Of a stretch of DNA of 64,000 bases, positions 8,888 to 17,021 are shown piece by piece; the first letter of the stretch is position 1; each line of letters opens with the position of its first letter. The translations under genes and the position numbers were made by a program. Below the pieces are notes generated by a model, which did not search any database, was not told where the DNA came from, and was given only the letters and a program-made list of their open reading frames with translations. Source of the stretch: Mucilaginibacter paludis DSM 18603. Lineage in GTDB: Bacteria > Bacteroidota > Bacteroidia > Sphingobacteriales > Sphingobacteriaceae. Location of the stretch: contig NZ_CM001403.1 of NCBI RefSeq assembly GCF_000166195.2, positions 620,001-684,000 of the forward strand, written 5' to 3'.

Positions 8888-8907
8888 ACCACGCAAATCT
8901 GCGTGGT
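8888..8907. other. Hairpin accacgca-aatc-tgcgtggt
   Basis: A perfect 8-bp inverted repeat with a 4-nt loop lies between the 253-aa gene and the first HTH gene. There is no T-tract, so it is a weak terminator candidate; it may be an operator. Shorter aagctt-containing repeats precede it (8818-8870). Confidence 0.35.
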
Positions 8908-8942
8908 CATGCCTGCGTTACTTTTTTATTTTCATTTGCGGC

Positions 8943-9230
8943 ATGGATTTAATCAACCACGAAGCCCTAAGTCGGTGTATCAGGGATGCAGTCAGGGCAG
9001 AATTACAGGAACATTTTAAAACGGGTGGATGGCCGCCACAGGATGAACGGCTATTATCTAAACAAGAACTGTCCGAAGAATTAGGTGTGTCGTTAGTAAC
9101 GCTTACGGACTGGATGAAAAAGGGGCTACCCTTTTTGCGCCTGCACAAACGGGTGTATTTTAAAAAGAGCGAGGTACTCGCAATCATGCAACAAAAAACT
9201 AAAGAGCAAGGAGGAAAAGATGAACGTTGA
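8943..9230 (+). CDS. Small HTH protein, excisionase/MerR-like fold
   Basis: The 95-aa protein has an N-terminal helix, a linker (GGWPPQDERLL) and a winged helix-turn-helix at about residues 36-85 (LSKQELSEELGVSLVTLTDWMKKG). RVYFKKSEV matches the end of the HTH_17 (excisionase-type) fold. Proteins of this kind regulate excision or transfer in Bacteroidota elements. It overlaps the next HTH gene by 11 nt. Confidence 0.8.
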   Translation: MDLINHEALSRCIRDAVRAELQEHFKTGGWPPQDERLLSKQELSEELGVSLVTLTDWMKKGLPFLRLHKRVYFKKSEVLAIMQQKTKEQGGKDER

Positions 9231-9451
9231 ATTAATCACCAAGGAAGACTTAAAGCAATTTAAAAACGAGATGCTCACCGAGATGAAGCACCTCCTAAAA
9301 CCCGGCCAGGGGCAAAGTAAACAATGGCTGAAAAGCTATGAGGTCAGGAAGCTATTAAATATTTCGCCCGGCACCTTACAGAATTTAAGGGTCAACGGAA
9401 CGCTTCGTTATACCAAGATCGGCGGCCTGCTTTACTACAAGTTAGACGGCC
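9220..9451 (+). pseudogene. Second small HTH gene, 3' end lost at a recombination junction
   Basis: About 77 codons match the intact homologue at 54543-54872: LITKEDL..FK, then W(L)K.(Y/F)E(V/I)(R/K)K(L/M)L and the wing LLYYKLD. In the intact protein the wing is followed by EEIESLMHSGKL, but here the frame runs into 3' response-regulator DNA and ends at 9507 with an unrelated tail (QADGDFNNCFSRICAGGL). The helix-turn-helix is essentially complete, so some DNA binding could remain. The break point lies at about 9447-9452. Confidence 0.7.
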
Positions 9452-9946
9452 AAGCCGATGGTGATTTTAACAACTGCTTTTCCCGGATATGCGCTGGAGG
9501 GCTATGAACTGGATATTATTGATTATCTGTTGAAGCCGATTGCTTACAACCGTTTTGTGAAGGCGGTACAAAAAGCGAAAGAATATCAAGACCTGAGGGA
9601 TACGCTTTTGCCCAATACCTTAGCATCTTACCTGTTTGTGCGTTGTGAAAAACGTATTGAGAAATTGGAATTAAGCGAAATCCTATACATTGAAAGCATA
9701 GGTAATTACGTCCATATTTATCTTGAAAACAGAACACTTATCGCTTATCTGACGTTAAAAGGCATAGAGAGCCAGTTATCTCCAAACGAATTCGTCAAGA
9801 TACATCAGTCATTCATAGTTAGCTTTCTTTGGATAACGGCTATTGAGGAAAATCAAATTTTTGTTGGAAAGAAAACTATACCCATTAGTCGTAATTACCG
9901 GAACAATATTATGTCGCTTATCGAAAAGCGCTTGTTAAAGCGTTAA
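9452..9946 (+). pseudogene. LytTR-family response regulator lacking most of its receiver domain
   Basis: The frame begins inside a receiver domain at KPMVILTTAFPGYALEGYELDIIDYLLKP (in part), that is, at beta-4/alpha-4. The phospho-acceptor Asp and everything before it are missing. The remaining KP motif (LLKPI) and a complete LytTR DNA-binding domain (about residues 60-160, ILYIESIGNYVHIYL) are intact. ATG at 9458 could start a 162-aa product. The upstream sequence belongs to an HTH gene, so this is a fusion junction, not a frameshift. Normally such a regulator pairs with a LytS-type histidine kinase; none is present. Confidence 0.8.
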
Positions 9947-10016
9947 ACCCTACAATGTTTCGAGCCGAAAAGATTGAAGAGTAACAATTTTTTAATATGA
10001 AGATTAATAATAGCCG

Positions 10017-10124
10017 ATGCCCGATAAATATTTTAAATCGCACGAGCGTTTTAATCAAAATCCACAAACCTTACTAAAGCAAAGAGCTATCTCAAATTCA
10101 ATATTATCTCGTTACCAAAAGTAA
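10017..10124 (+). pseudogene. Stub copy of the N-terminus of the 253-aa element protein
   Basis: ATG at 10017 begins MPDKYFKSHERFNQNPQ, matching MPNKYFKPHERFDRNPH of the gene at 8018 in 13 of 17 positions. It then diverges and stops after 35 codons. It lies 71 bp after the truncated response regulator. It marks a second, mostly lost copy of the element module. Confidence 0.7.
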
Positions 10125-10163
10125 ACTCCGCAAGGGACAACTACTCCCTTACCCCCTACAAGA

Positions 10164-10688
10164 TTAAATTTTGACCATTGCTGCATCAGCAAAGCTTTCC
10201 ACTTTATCATTATCCTCGCTGGTCATCAGCCAATGCCAGGATGAATTAGCAACATTGTAGGATAACGTTGTATGAAAATAGCTATGATCGTTAAATTTAA
10301 ATAATAATGCCAATTGATTAGCTTCTCTTTTAGCGTGTGCTATAATTCCGTTAGAAAGCCCCACGTTACTTGTATTGTCCAGCCATAGGCAATCATATTG
10401 GTTGTGTAACGCATCAAAAGTAATATAAACAATAGCATCATAAACCGGATATCCGTTTGCTTGTTTTTCACGCGATGTTTCTTTAAGCTGAAGATACTGA
10501 TGGCCTAAAACCCATTCGGCAACAATATGATGTTCCACCTGCTTACCGGCGATCACACCTTTAAGCAGCCACTCTCCAGTTAGGCGGTCAAGTAGTGTAT
10601 CAGCAGGTGGTGTTTTTTGCGACCATGCCCTTATTGGGCTGATAATGAAGATGAAAAGTAAAAATTTATAAGCTGCTATTTTATGCAT
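10164..10688 (-). CDS. Exported protein of unknown function (174 aa, DUF1579-like)
   Basis: A signal peptide ends at about residue 23 (RAWSQ). The mature part begins with LLDRLTGEWLLKGVIAGKQVEHH and continues through alternating strands, resembling small lipocalin/nitrobindin-like beta barrels (DUF1579-type). WVLGHQYLQL and YDAIVYITFDALHNQY fit that pattern. No catalytic motif is visible. It marks the return to ordinary chromosomal genes after the element remnant. Family placement is tentative. Confidence 0.7.
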   Translation of the reverse strand: MHKIAAYKFLLFIFIISPIRAWSQKTPPADTLLDRLTGEWLLKGVIAGKQVEHHIVAEWVLGHQYLQLKETSREKQANGYPVYDAIVYITFDALHNQYDCLWLDNTSNVGLSNGIIAHAKREANQLALLFKFNDHSYFHTTLSYNVANSSWHWLMTSEDNDKVESFADAAMVKI

Positions 10689-10918
10689 GATGGAATTGAT
10701 AAGGTTTCAAACTTCGATGCAACAAAAATAGCTAATAGATATCATCTTAGAGTATTAGCGTAATATTCAGGATTGATTGCGTTGGTAGATCAGATCGATA
10801 ATTTGGGTTCCCAATAATTTATAATCTCAAATAGCATGCATTCCAGAATTTTAAAACATCCGGAAAGCTTGGTAAAAATCAGTTATATCTTTTAATTTGC
10901 TTTACATAAGCTATCTTG

Positions 10919-11785
10919 ATGAAAAGGATTCTGACACTTTTAATTTTTTTATGCGTTAATTGCTGTACCCTGGCGCAAAACGTATCCGAACCTTCTTCAA
11001 AAATGCACCCTGAATGGTCTAAGCCCTACCCGCCGTTCCAAATTGCAGGAAACCTTTATTATGTGGGCACTTATGACCTGGCTTGTTATCTTATCGTAAC
11101 ACCCAAAGGCAACATATTGATTAATACCGGGCTGGCTTCATCCGGTCAGTTGATTAAAACAAGTATTGAAAGCTTAGGCTTTAAGCTTACCGATACCAGG
11201 ATATTGCTAACAACGCAGGCCCACTTTGATCATATGGGCGCTATGGCGGAACTAAAGAGGTTAACAGGTGCTAAAATGATGGTGGACGAAGGTGATGCGG
11301 CGGTAGTGGCTGATGGAGGTCTGTCTGATTATGATCTTCAAGGAAAAGTATGTGTTTTTAAACCTGTAAAGGTGGATCGTATATTACATAATGGCGATAG
11401 CATTATGTTGGGTGGTATGAAGTTGACCACGCTTCATCATCCCGGCCATACCAAAGGATCTTGTAGCTACCTGTTTGATGTGCAAGATAATGACCGTAAA
11501 TACAGTGTGCTGATAGCCAATATGCCAACCATTGTAACGGATAAAAAATTTGCGGATGTACTTGCTTATCCTAACATCGCTAATGACTATGCGTACACGC
11601 TGAATGCCATGAAGCATATTACGTTTGATATCTGGCTGGCATCACATGCTTCCCAGTTCAATCTCACCGATAAACATCAGCCAGGCACTGCTTATAACCC
11701 CGGGGCTTTTATGGATAAAAAATACTATTACGATAAAATTGACGATTTGCGAAAGGAATACGATAGCAAAGTGAATAGTAAATAA
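10919..11785 (+). CDS. Subclass B3 metallo-beta-lactamase, GOB-like with Gln in the Zn1 site
   Basis: The 288-aa precursor has a signal peptide (about 1-20) and acts in the periplasm, hydrolysing beta-lactams including probably carbapenems. Metal-site residues: TQAHFDH (Q100, H102, D104, H105), HPGHTKGS (H177) and LASHASQF (H243). In most B3 enzymes the first of these is His; Gln at this place is the hallmark of GOB enzymes, which work with mainly one zinc in the Asp-His-His site. The Met in LIANMPT also fits GOB. I chose ATG 10919 over the TTG one codon upstream. Intact and probably functional. Confidence 0.92.
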   Translation: MKRILTLLIFLCVNCCTLAQNVSEPSSKMHPEWSKPYPPFQIAGNLYYVGTYDLACYLIVTPKGNILINTGLASSGQLIKTSIESLGFKLTDTRILLTTQAHFDHMGAMAELKRLTGAKMMVDEGDAAVVADGGLSDYDLQGKVCVFKPVKVDRILHNGDSIMLGGMKLTTLHHPGHTKGSCSYLFDVQDNDRKYSVLIANMPTIVTDKKFADVLAYPNIANDYAYTLNAMKHITFDIWLASHASQFNLTDKHQPGTAYNPGAFMDKKYYYDKIDDLRKEYDSKVNSK

Positions 11786-11940
11786 GTTAAGGAATAAGTG
11801 AATATCGGTGCATAGTAACCGCGTCAACGCTTTTTTTCTAATGCTGTTACAACACTACCACCCTTTTACGTATGTCTGCCGGGATACTGCTTTTCTACAT
11901 TTCTAATAGTTTTTTTTAGGGTTTCTTCCTATCCAATTTA

Positions 11941-11948
11941 TATTTTTG
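11941..11948 (+). promoter_or_regulatory. -7 promoter element of the class V aminotransferase gene
   Basis: tatttttg fits TAnnTTTG exactly and ends 3 nt before the ATG at 11952, so the mRNA would start at or next to the start codon. This supports ATG 11952 over the TTG at 11946. Confidence 0.55.
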
Positions 11949-11951
11949 CGA

Positions 11952-13025
11952 ATGGATTTTTCAAACCAGTTTCCTGTACTCGATAACTATACCTACCTAA
12001 ATACTGCTGGTTCTGGTATCCTTTCCCGCGAAATAACCGCTTGGAGGCATGCTCATGATCAGAGGTTCCTGTTAATGGGAAGTCAATTCAGGTTAAACAA
12101 AGATGAATTCATCGATAACGGACGGAATGCAATTGCCGGTTTTTTCAATTCGCATGCCGACCTTACGTACCTTGTTCCAAATTTTTCACATGGATTCAAT
12201 GTATTACTGGAAGGGCTTGGCGGACCGAAACGTTTTCTGTTATTAAAAGAAGATTATCCATCTATTAATTACCCGGTGGAGAGCAGGGGGCATCCCTGTG
12301 CCTATGTTCAGATTGATGAACAACTGGAACAACATATAGTAGAAACTATTGAGCGATTTAAGCCTGAAGTATTTGCTTTAAGCCTTGTGCAATATTCCAA
12401 TGGAATAAAAATTGACCTCGATTTTTTAAAGCAGTTAAAAGTTAGTTATCCTGAGCTGCTCATTGTTGCCGACGGAACGCAGTTTTGCGGAACTGCTTTA
12501 TTTGATTTTGAGCAATCGGGCATTGATGTGCTGATAGCCAGCGGCTACAAATGGTTGTTAGGCGGATATGGTAACGGTTTTGTACTGCTAACGGCAAAAG
12601 CGGCCGACAAGCTTTATAAAACCGAGAAAAGAGCTACCCTGCCTGCCGAAGGTTTTTTGAAGGATAGAAATACATTATCGTTATATTTTGAGCCCGGCCA
12701 CCTCGACACTTTAAATTTCGGTACGCTATTTAATGCAGTAAGCTATTTGCAGAAGCAGGGAATGGAAAACGTTGAATACAAAATCAGCCAGCTTAGCCTG
12801 AAAGCCCGGCAGGCATTTACTGATCGTGATTTATTGTCGGTGGCAGTTAAAAGCCGCAACCGCCATTCGTCTATATTTAACCTAATGCTGCCACCCCACG
12901 TCATAACAAAGCTACAAGATAACGGAATCATTTTTACTTCCAGAGGGGGCGGTGTAAGGATTTCCTTTCATTTTTACAATTCGGAACAGGACCTTGACAA
13001 ACTGCTAAAGGTAATTGACGGTTAA
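11952..13025 (+). CDS. Class V aminotransferase (cysteine desulfurase/isopenicillin-N-epimerase-like)
   Basis: This PLP-dependent enzyme has 357 aa. YLNTAGSGIL near residue 15 is the N-terminal substrate loop. VADGTQFCGT contains the Asp that contacts the pyridine nitrogen, and IASGYKWLLGGYGNGF contains the PLP-binding Lys. A C-terminal small domain ends with RGGGVRISFHFYNS. The fold matches SufS/NifS and epimerase-like members, but no cysteine-loop typical of desulfurases is evident, so the substrate is unclear. It stands alone between the beta-lactamase and the rhamnosidase. Confidence 0.88.
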   Translation: MDFSNQFPVLDNYTYLNTAGSGILSREITAWRHAHDQRFLLMGSQFRLNKDEFIDNGRNAIAGFFNSHADLTYLVPNFSHGFNVLLEGLGGPKRFLLLKEDYPSINYPVESRGHPCAYVQIDEQLEQHIVETIERFKPEVFALSLVQYSNGIKIDLDFLKQLKVSYPELLIVADGTQFCGTALFDFEQSGIDVLIASGYKWLLGGYGNGFVLLTAKAADKLYKTEKRATLPAEGFLKDRNTLSLYFEPGHLDTLNFGTLFNAVSYLQKQGMENVEYKISQLSLKARQAFTDRDLLSVAVKSRNRHSSIFNLMLPPHVITKLQDNGIIFTSRGGGVRISFHFYNSEQDLDKLLKVIDG

Positions 13026-13194
13026 GGAGACCCACAATCCGAAAAGTTGTTTCAGAAATCGGGTCGATTTTCTTCTTGGGTAAGCAGCTTCGTATTGATT
13101 GAAAAATGATAAGCAAATGTTTATTAATCAGGTGCACATTGTAGCCAAAGCTCAATACCCGGTTTATCATGCCCCCGGCTTTATTTAGGCTGGC

Positions 13195-13219
13195 CCCTTC
13201 GATCTACAGGATCGAAGGG
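13195..13219. terminator. Hairpin between aminotransferase and rhamnosidase genes
   Basis: The inverted repeat cccttcgat-ctacagg-atcgaaggg has a 9-bp perfect stem. Both flanking genes end here (convergent), so it may terminate either; the T-tract is weak on the plus strand (aattcttt). Confidence 0.45.
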
Positions 13220-13256
13220 AATTCTTTACAAACCTGTTTTTCAATATCAATTATCA

Positions 13257-16094
13257 TTATTTTTCAGCAACTGTAAAATGATAATTTCCAGAACCAAGCA
13301 ATAATTTTAAAACTGTTGCTCCTTGTTCAATCACTTTAACGCCCTTGTTCTCGTTCCCAATATTTATTTTTCGAGATGCATCTGATGGCAAAAACAGTGT
13401 AGCCGTTGTATTTACAGGAACAGTAACGCTAACGCTCAGTTGGCCGTTTTCACGCTTCCACTCGCATTTAATATCACCGCTAATTGATTTATAGGAGCCT
13501 TTTACCCAGTTCAACGTTTTCAGAAAAGCAGGCTTGATATTAAATTTGGTGAAGCCCGCACCTGTTTCGTCCGGGCTGATCCCAAGCAGGTCATTGTAAA
13601 ACCATTCGTTGATCTCGCCGGACATGAAATGATTTTGCGAGCCTGAACTGCCCGCCCCCGCATCCCATTTTTCGGTTAATGCAGTAGCTCCCATTTTTAA
13701 CTGGTAACCATAACCCGGCCTGTCGGACTGATTGTTCATATCATAGATCACATCAGAACTTCCGGCTTCCGCTAATGCCCCCAAAAGATACCGGTACCCA
13801 ATCTCGCCCGAATTAAATGAATTACCCTGTTGATGAATATCAGCAACCAGGTTTTTCACCAGGGCATCACGGTTGCCGGGATCGGCAATATTAAGGTACA
13901 GAGGCATGGCATAAGTTGTGTTAGAACCCGTTGCATAGCTATTGGACGCCTGTTTATAAAATTCTTTATTGAAGGCCTGCCTGATGTTTTCCGCTTTCTG
14001 CATGTACATTTCGGCATCTGCTTTTAACCCCAAAAGAGCAGCCATTTTTGCCATAATCTGGTTATCATAAAAATAAATTGCCGTAGCGGTAAAACTTACC
14101 GGCGTTAGCTGGGAGCCCCATGCCGGTTTAGGCCCTATATCGTACCAATCTCCAAGACCGGTGTATACAATGTTATTTTTTGATGTGGCTTCCAGAAAGG
14201 CTACATACCGTTTCATTTGAGGAAAATAATCCCTCATTAAAGACAGATCGCCCGAGTAAAGATATTGCTGCCAGGGTACGATGATGAACGAACTCCCCCA
14301 CTCCGGCGAATTACGGAAACCATTATTGATATCTGCACCGGCGTGAAAAAACTCCGGGGCTATATTGGGCACCAGGCCGTTATCCAACTGAGCGTCAGCC
14401 ATATCACTCATCGCTTTCCTTATCAACGATGCCATATCGAAATTGTACCTGAGGGCTGGGCCATTTAAGTGCAATTCTTCCAGCCAGCCCTGTTTTTCGC
14501 GGGCCGGGCAATCCGTCATGATGCTCATCATATTGCTGCGTTGCGCCCACCTTACCAAAGTATAAATACGGTTAAATAGTTGGTTAGAGCAAGAAAAATC
14601 GCCAACGGGTGTTGATGAAGAATGCACAACAACGCCTTTTAACATTTCTATAACAGGCAATTTGGTTTCGCCGGGCGCGGGATGCAGTTCTACTTGCAGG
14701 TAACGCCCGCCCTGGTAAAAGAACTTCGGAAACCAGTTCTCGCTAAGCTCCGACTTTAAAGTGTATTGCCACCAGGCCGGCATCACCTCACCCTGGCATA
14801 CCGAACTCCGGTCAACCGTTCCATCGGGCTTTAAAAGTTCGGATGGTATAATCCTGATAAAAGCCCCCCTTGTACCCTTTACCGAAATTTCGGGCATGAT
14901 AGACGCATTCTGCCCCAAATCATACACCAAAAGGTCGGGTTTAAGCTTCACTACTTTTACTGGTGTTAAATTTTCAATAGCCTTAATAGGGGGCGCCGCG
15001 CAGGATAGTCCTTTTACTGCTCCGCCCGGAGAAGGACACGCAATGGCATCAGCCCAACCGGCACTTTTTTTAAACGTCGCCGTATTCCAGTCTTGCGGTT
15101 CCAAACGCGCATCATAGTCTTCGCCACCGTAAAAATTGGAGTAGGTTACAGGCCCCGGAGAAACTTGCCATGATTGGTTGCTGCCGATGGTTTGGGTTGA
15201 GCCATCTGTATACTCAAGTTTAAGCGTGGCAATCATTTTCAGTGGGCCAAATGAACTGAGGAATTTAACGTACCTAACCGAATCGGGCATGATGTTATAA
15301 ATGCCGTTGCCAAGCATGACGCCTACTGCATTTGACCCCGTTTGAAGCTGTTTTGTGATGTCGTAAGTATCATATAAAATGGTTTTATGATAATCAGTTA
15401 ATCCAGATGACAGTATTTGATCACCCACTTTTTTGCCATTTACCGTAAGTTGATATTGCCCTAAGCCACTGATATAAATTGTAGCATGGCGTAATGCCGA
15501 CTTAACCTGAAATGTTTTGCGCACCATCATCGACGAAAAATTCGGGTCGGTAATTGCTGGTTTATTCGCACGAAACTCAGCAAAATCTTGTCCTAAATTA
15601 AAATCATTCCGGGCAGATTTATATTTATGCGCATATTTTTCCGCGCCTTTTGCCGATATCCATTTGGCATCCCAATCTGCCGGATTTAATAAGCCCATTA
15701 TCCACATGCCTGGTTTGCTCCACCCGGAAACTTCACCTTTGCCATCCCAAACGCGCACTTTCCACCAGTATTTCTTTGCTGACTTTAACTGTTTCCCCCC
15801 ATAGGCGATGAAGGCCATCCTCGCAGTAGCCACTTTTTTTGAATCCCATAGGTCGCCACCTTCTTTGAAATCGGCATCGGCAGACACCCATACCTGGTAA
15901 GCTGTTTGGTGCAGATTTTTATCTGCATCATTTGTGCTAATTAAATTATAGCTTAGGTTGGGCTTAGTAACATCAATGCCGCAAGGGTTTACCAATAACT
16001 CGCATTTTAAATTAACAGGCACCAACCGGCCTTGCGCAAGTGTCGCCATTGCCATTAAAACCAATGGCATAAGTAGTATAGCTTTTAACTTCAT
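13257..16094 (-). CDS. Alpha-L-rhamnosidase, GH78 family, exported
   Basis: The 945-aa enzyme releases terminal alpha-L-rhamnose from plant polysaccharides or glycosides. A signal peptide (about 1-20, LAQG) is followed by the GH78 N-terminal Fn3-like domain (LKCELLVNPCGIDV, residues about 25-130), beta-sandwich domains (about 190-480), the (alpha/alpha)6 catalytic domain (about 500-840) and a C-terminal beta domain. TDCPAREKQGWLEE matches the GH78 block carrying the general-acid Glu. DWYDIGPKPAWGS and the later WDAGAGSSGSQNHFM lie in the catalytic cleft. No neighbouring Sus genes are present, so it is a stand-alone glycosidase. Confidence 0.93.
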   Translation of the reverse strand: MKLKAILLMPLVLMAMATLAQGRLVPVNLKCELLVNPCGIDVTKPNLSYNLISTNDADKNLHQTAYQVWVSADADFKEGGDLWDSKKVATARMAFIAYGGKQLKSAKKYWWKVRVWDGKGEVSGWSKPGMWIMGLLNPADWDAKWISAKGAEKYAHKYKSARNDFNLGQDFAEFRANKPAITDPNFSSMMVRKTFQVKSALRHATIYISGLGQYQLTVNGKKVGDQILSSGLTDYHKTILYDTYDITKQLQTGSNAVGVMLGNGIYNIMPDSVRYVKFLSSFGPLKMIATLKLEYTDGSTQTIGSNQSWQVSPGPVTYSNFYGGEDYDARLEPQDWNTATFKKSAGWADAIACPSPGGAVKGLSCAAPPIKAIENLTPVKVVKLKPDLLVYDLGQNASIMPEISVKGTRGAFIRIIPSELLKPDGTVDRSSVCQGEVMPAWWQYTLKSELSENWFPKFFYQGGRYLQVELHPAPGETKLPVIEMLKGVVVHSSSTPVGDFSCSNQLFNRIYTLVRWAQRSNMMSIMTDCPAREKQGWLEELHLNGPALRYNFDMASLIRKAMSDMADAQLDNGLVPNIAPEFFHAGADINNGFRNSPEWGSSFIIVPWQQYLYSGDLSLMRDYFPQMKRYVAFLEATSKNNIVYTGLGDWYDIGPKPAWGSQLTPVSFTATAIYFYDNQIMAKMAALLGLKADAEMYMQKAENIRQAFNKEFYKQASNSYATGSNTTYAMPLYLNIADPGNRDALVKNLVADIHQQGNSFNSGEIGYRYLLGALAEAGSSDVIYDMNNQSDRPGYGYQLKMGATALTEKWDAGAGSSGSQNHFMSGEINEWFYNDLLGISPDETGAGFTKFNIKPAFLKTLNWVKGSYKSISGDIKCEWKRENGQLSVSVTVPVNTTATLFLPSDASRKINIGNENKGVKVIEQGATVLKLLLGSGNYHFTVAEK

Positions 16095-16653
16095 GATTTG
16101 AGTTGCAAGTGGATGGTACTTAAAATATTAAATTAAATGTGCCCTTACGTAATGCAGTGTAGGCGACTCTTTTTCAAAAAAAACTTTTGCAGTTATGTTA
16201 CTGCCAGCCCAAAAAAGCAATAGCCTTCCCCATTTTACCATCGTCAGCTCAAAACAAAATCCCTGTTGTTATCCTGTTTGGATGATGGGCTTGTTCATAA
16301 TTGTTTAAATCAAATGCAATAATAATTAACAGGTTTAGTTTTACCAATTATTATTGATAATCAAAACCATAGTTAAGTAAAGGGTTGCTGCAATAACCCG
16401 GATTAAGCGGCTATAGCGAAAGTGTGACCCGATGTTGCCAGAACTATACATCAATCTCTTGTTGTATAGATGACCAATACAAACAAATAGTATCAATACT
16501 GACGGGGATAGCGCAAACTTGTGCAGAAGTAGCTGATGATTTGCCACAGGCTGGGAAGCCCGCGTTTCGCTCTAATCAAAACATCAGAGCAAAAAAAAAG
16601 AGCCTCTTAACGAAACTCCTTCTTGTTTTTATAGGATAGATAGTGTATGTAGA
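16095..16653. other. Intergenic region with no supported gene
   Basis: Two short overlapping frames of 68 and 71 aa on opposite strands (around 16341-16639) have poor protein-like composition. I see no tRNA, terminator or repeat that I can support. The promoter of the rhamnosidase gene should lie in the left part. Confidence 0.5.
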
Positions 16654-16836
16654 TTAAGCAACCATCATTTTACCGTTTCCCGGTTTTTGCCTGTTACCTA
16701 ATTGTTGTTTTCCTGTCGACTTGAAAGCTTGTAAATCGCTCTCTATAATCTCTTTTAACTGCTCGTCAAAACGGTTAAGCATTAGTCTGGTACGGTTAAG
16801 CATTAATTTTTCGAGTATTTTGTCTATGTTTTCCAT
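16654..16836 (-). CDS. Small hypothetical protein (60 aa)
   Basis: The product is basic and helical, with an internal repeat LMLNRTRLMLNRF and a Gln/Gly/Lys-rich tail. No family is recognised. It stands alone between the rhamnosidase and the helicase. The protein-like amphipathic pattern and low-Cys composition argue weakly for a real gene. Confidence 0.35.
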   Translation of the reverse strand: MENIDKILEKLMLNRTRLMLNRFDEQLKEIIESDLQAFKSTGKQQLGNRQKPGNGKMMVA

Positions 16837-17021
16837 GGCTAAGTTGATTAATTATGTTAGCCATATTACCAATATAATGCCAATAGGCTTTACATTTTAT
16901 CAAAAGCTGTAAATAAGCAATAATTAAATGTTTTTGCATCGCCATAATGATGTAATGAAAGGATGACTGTACAATTATATAGTCACAACACTGTCAACAC
17001 GCACATAAAAATGCACAACGG

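Noticed and set aside
16341..16639. Overlapping 68- and 71-aa ORFs on opposite strands
   Set aside because: Neither shows convincing amino-acid composition or context; kept as an empty intergenic region.
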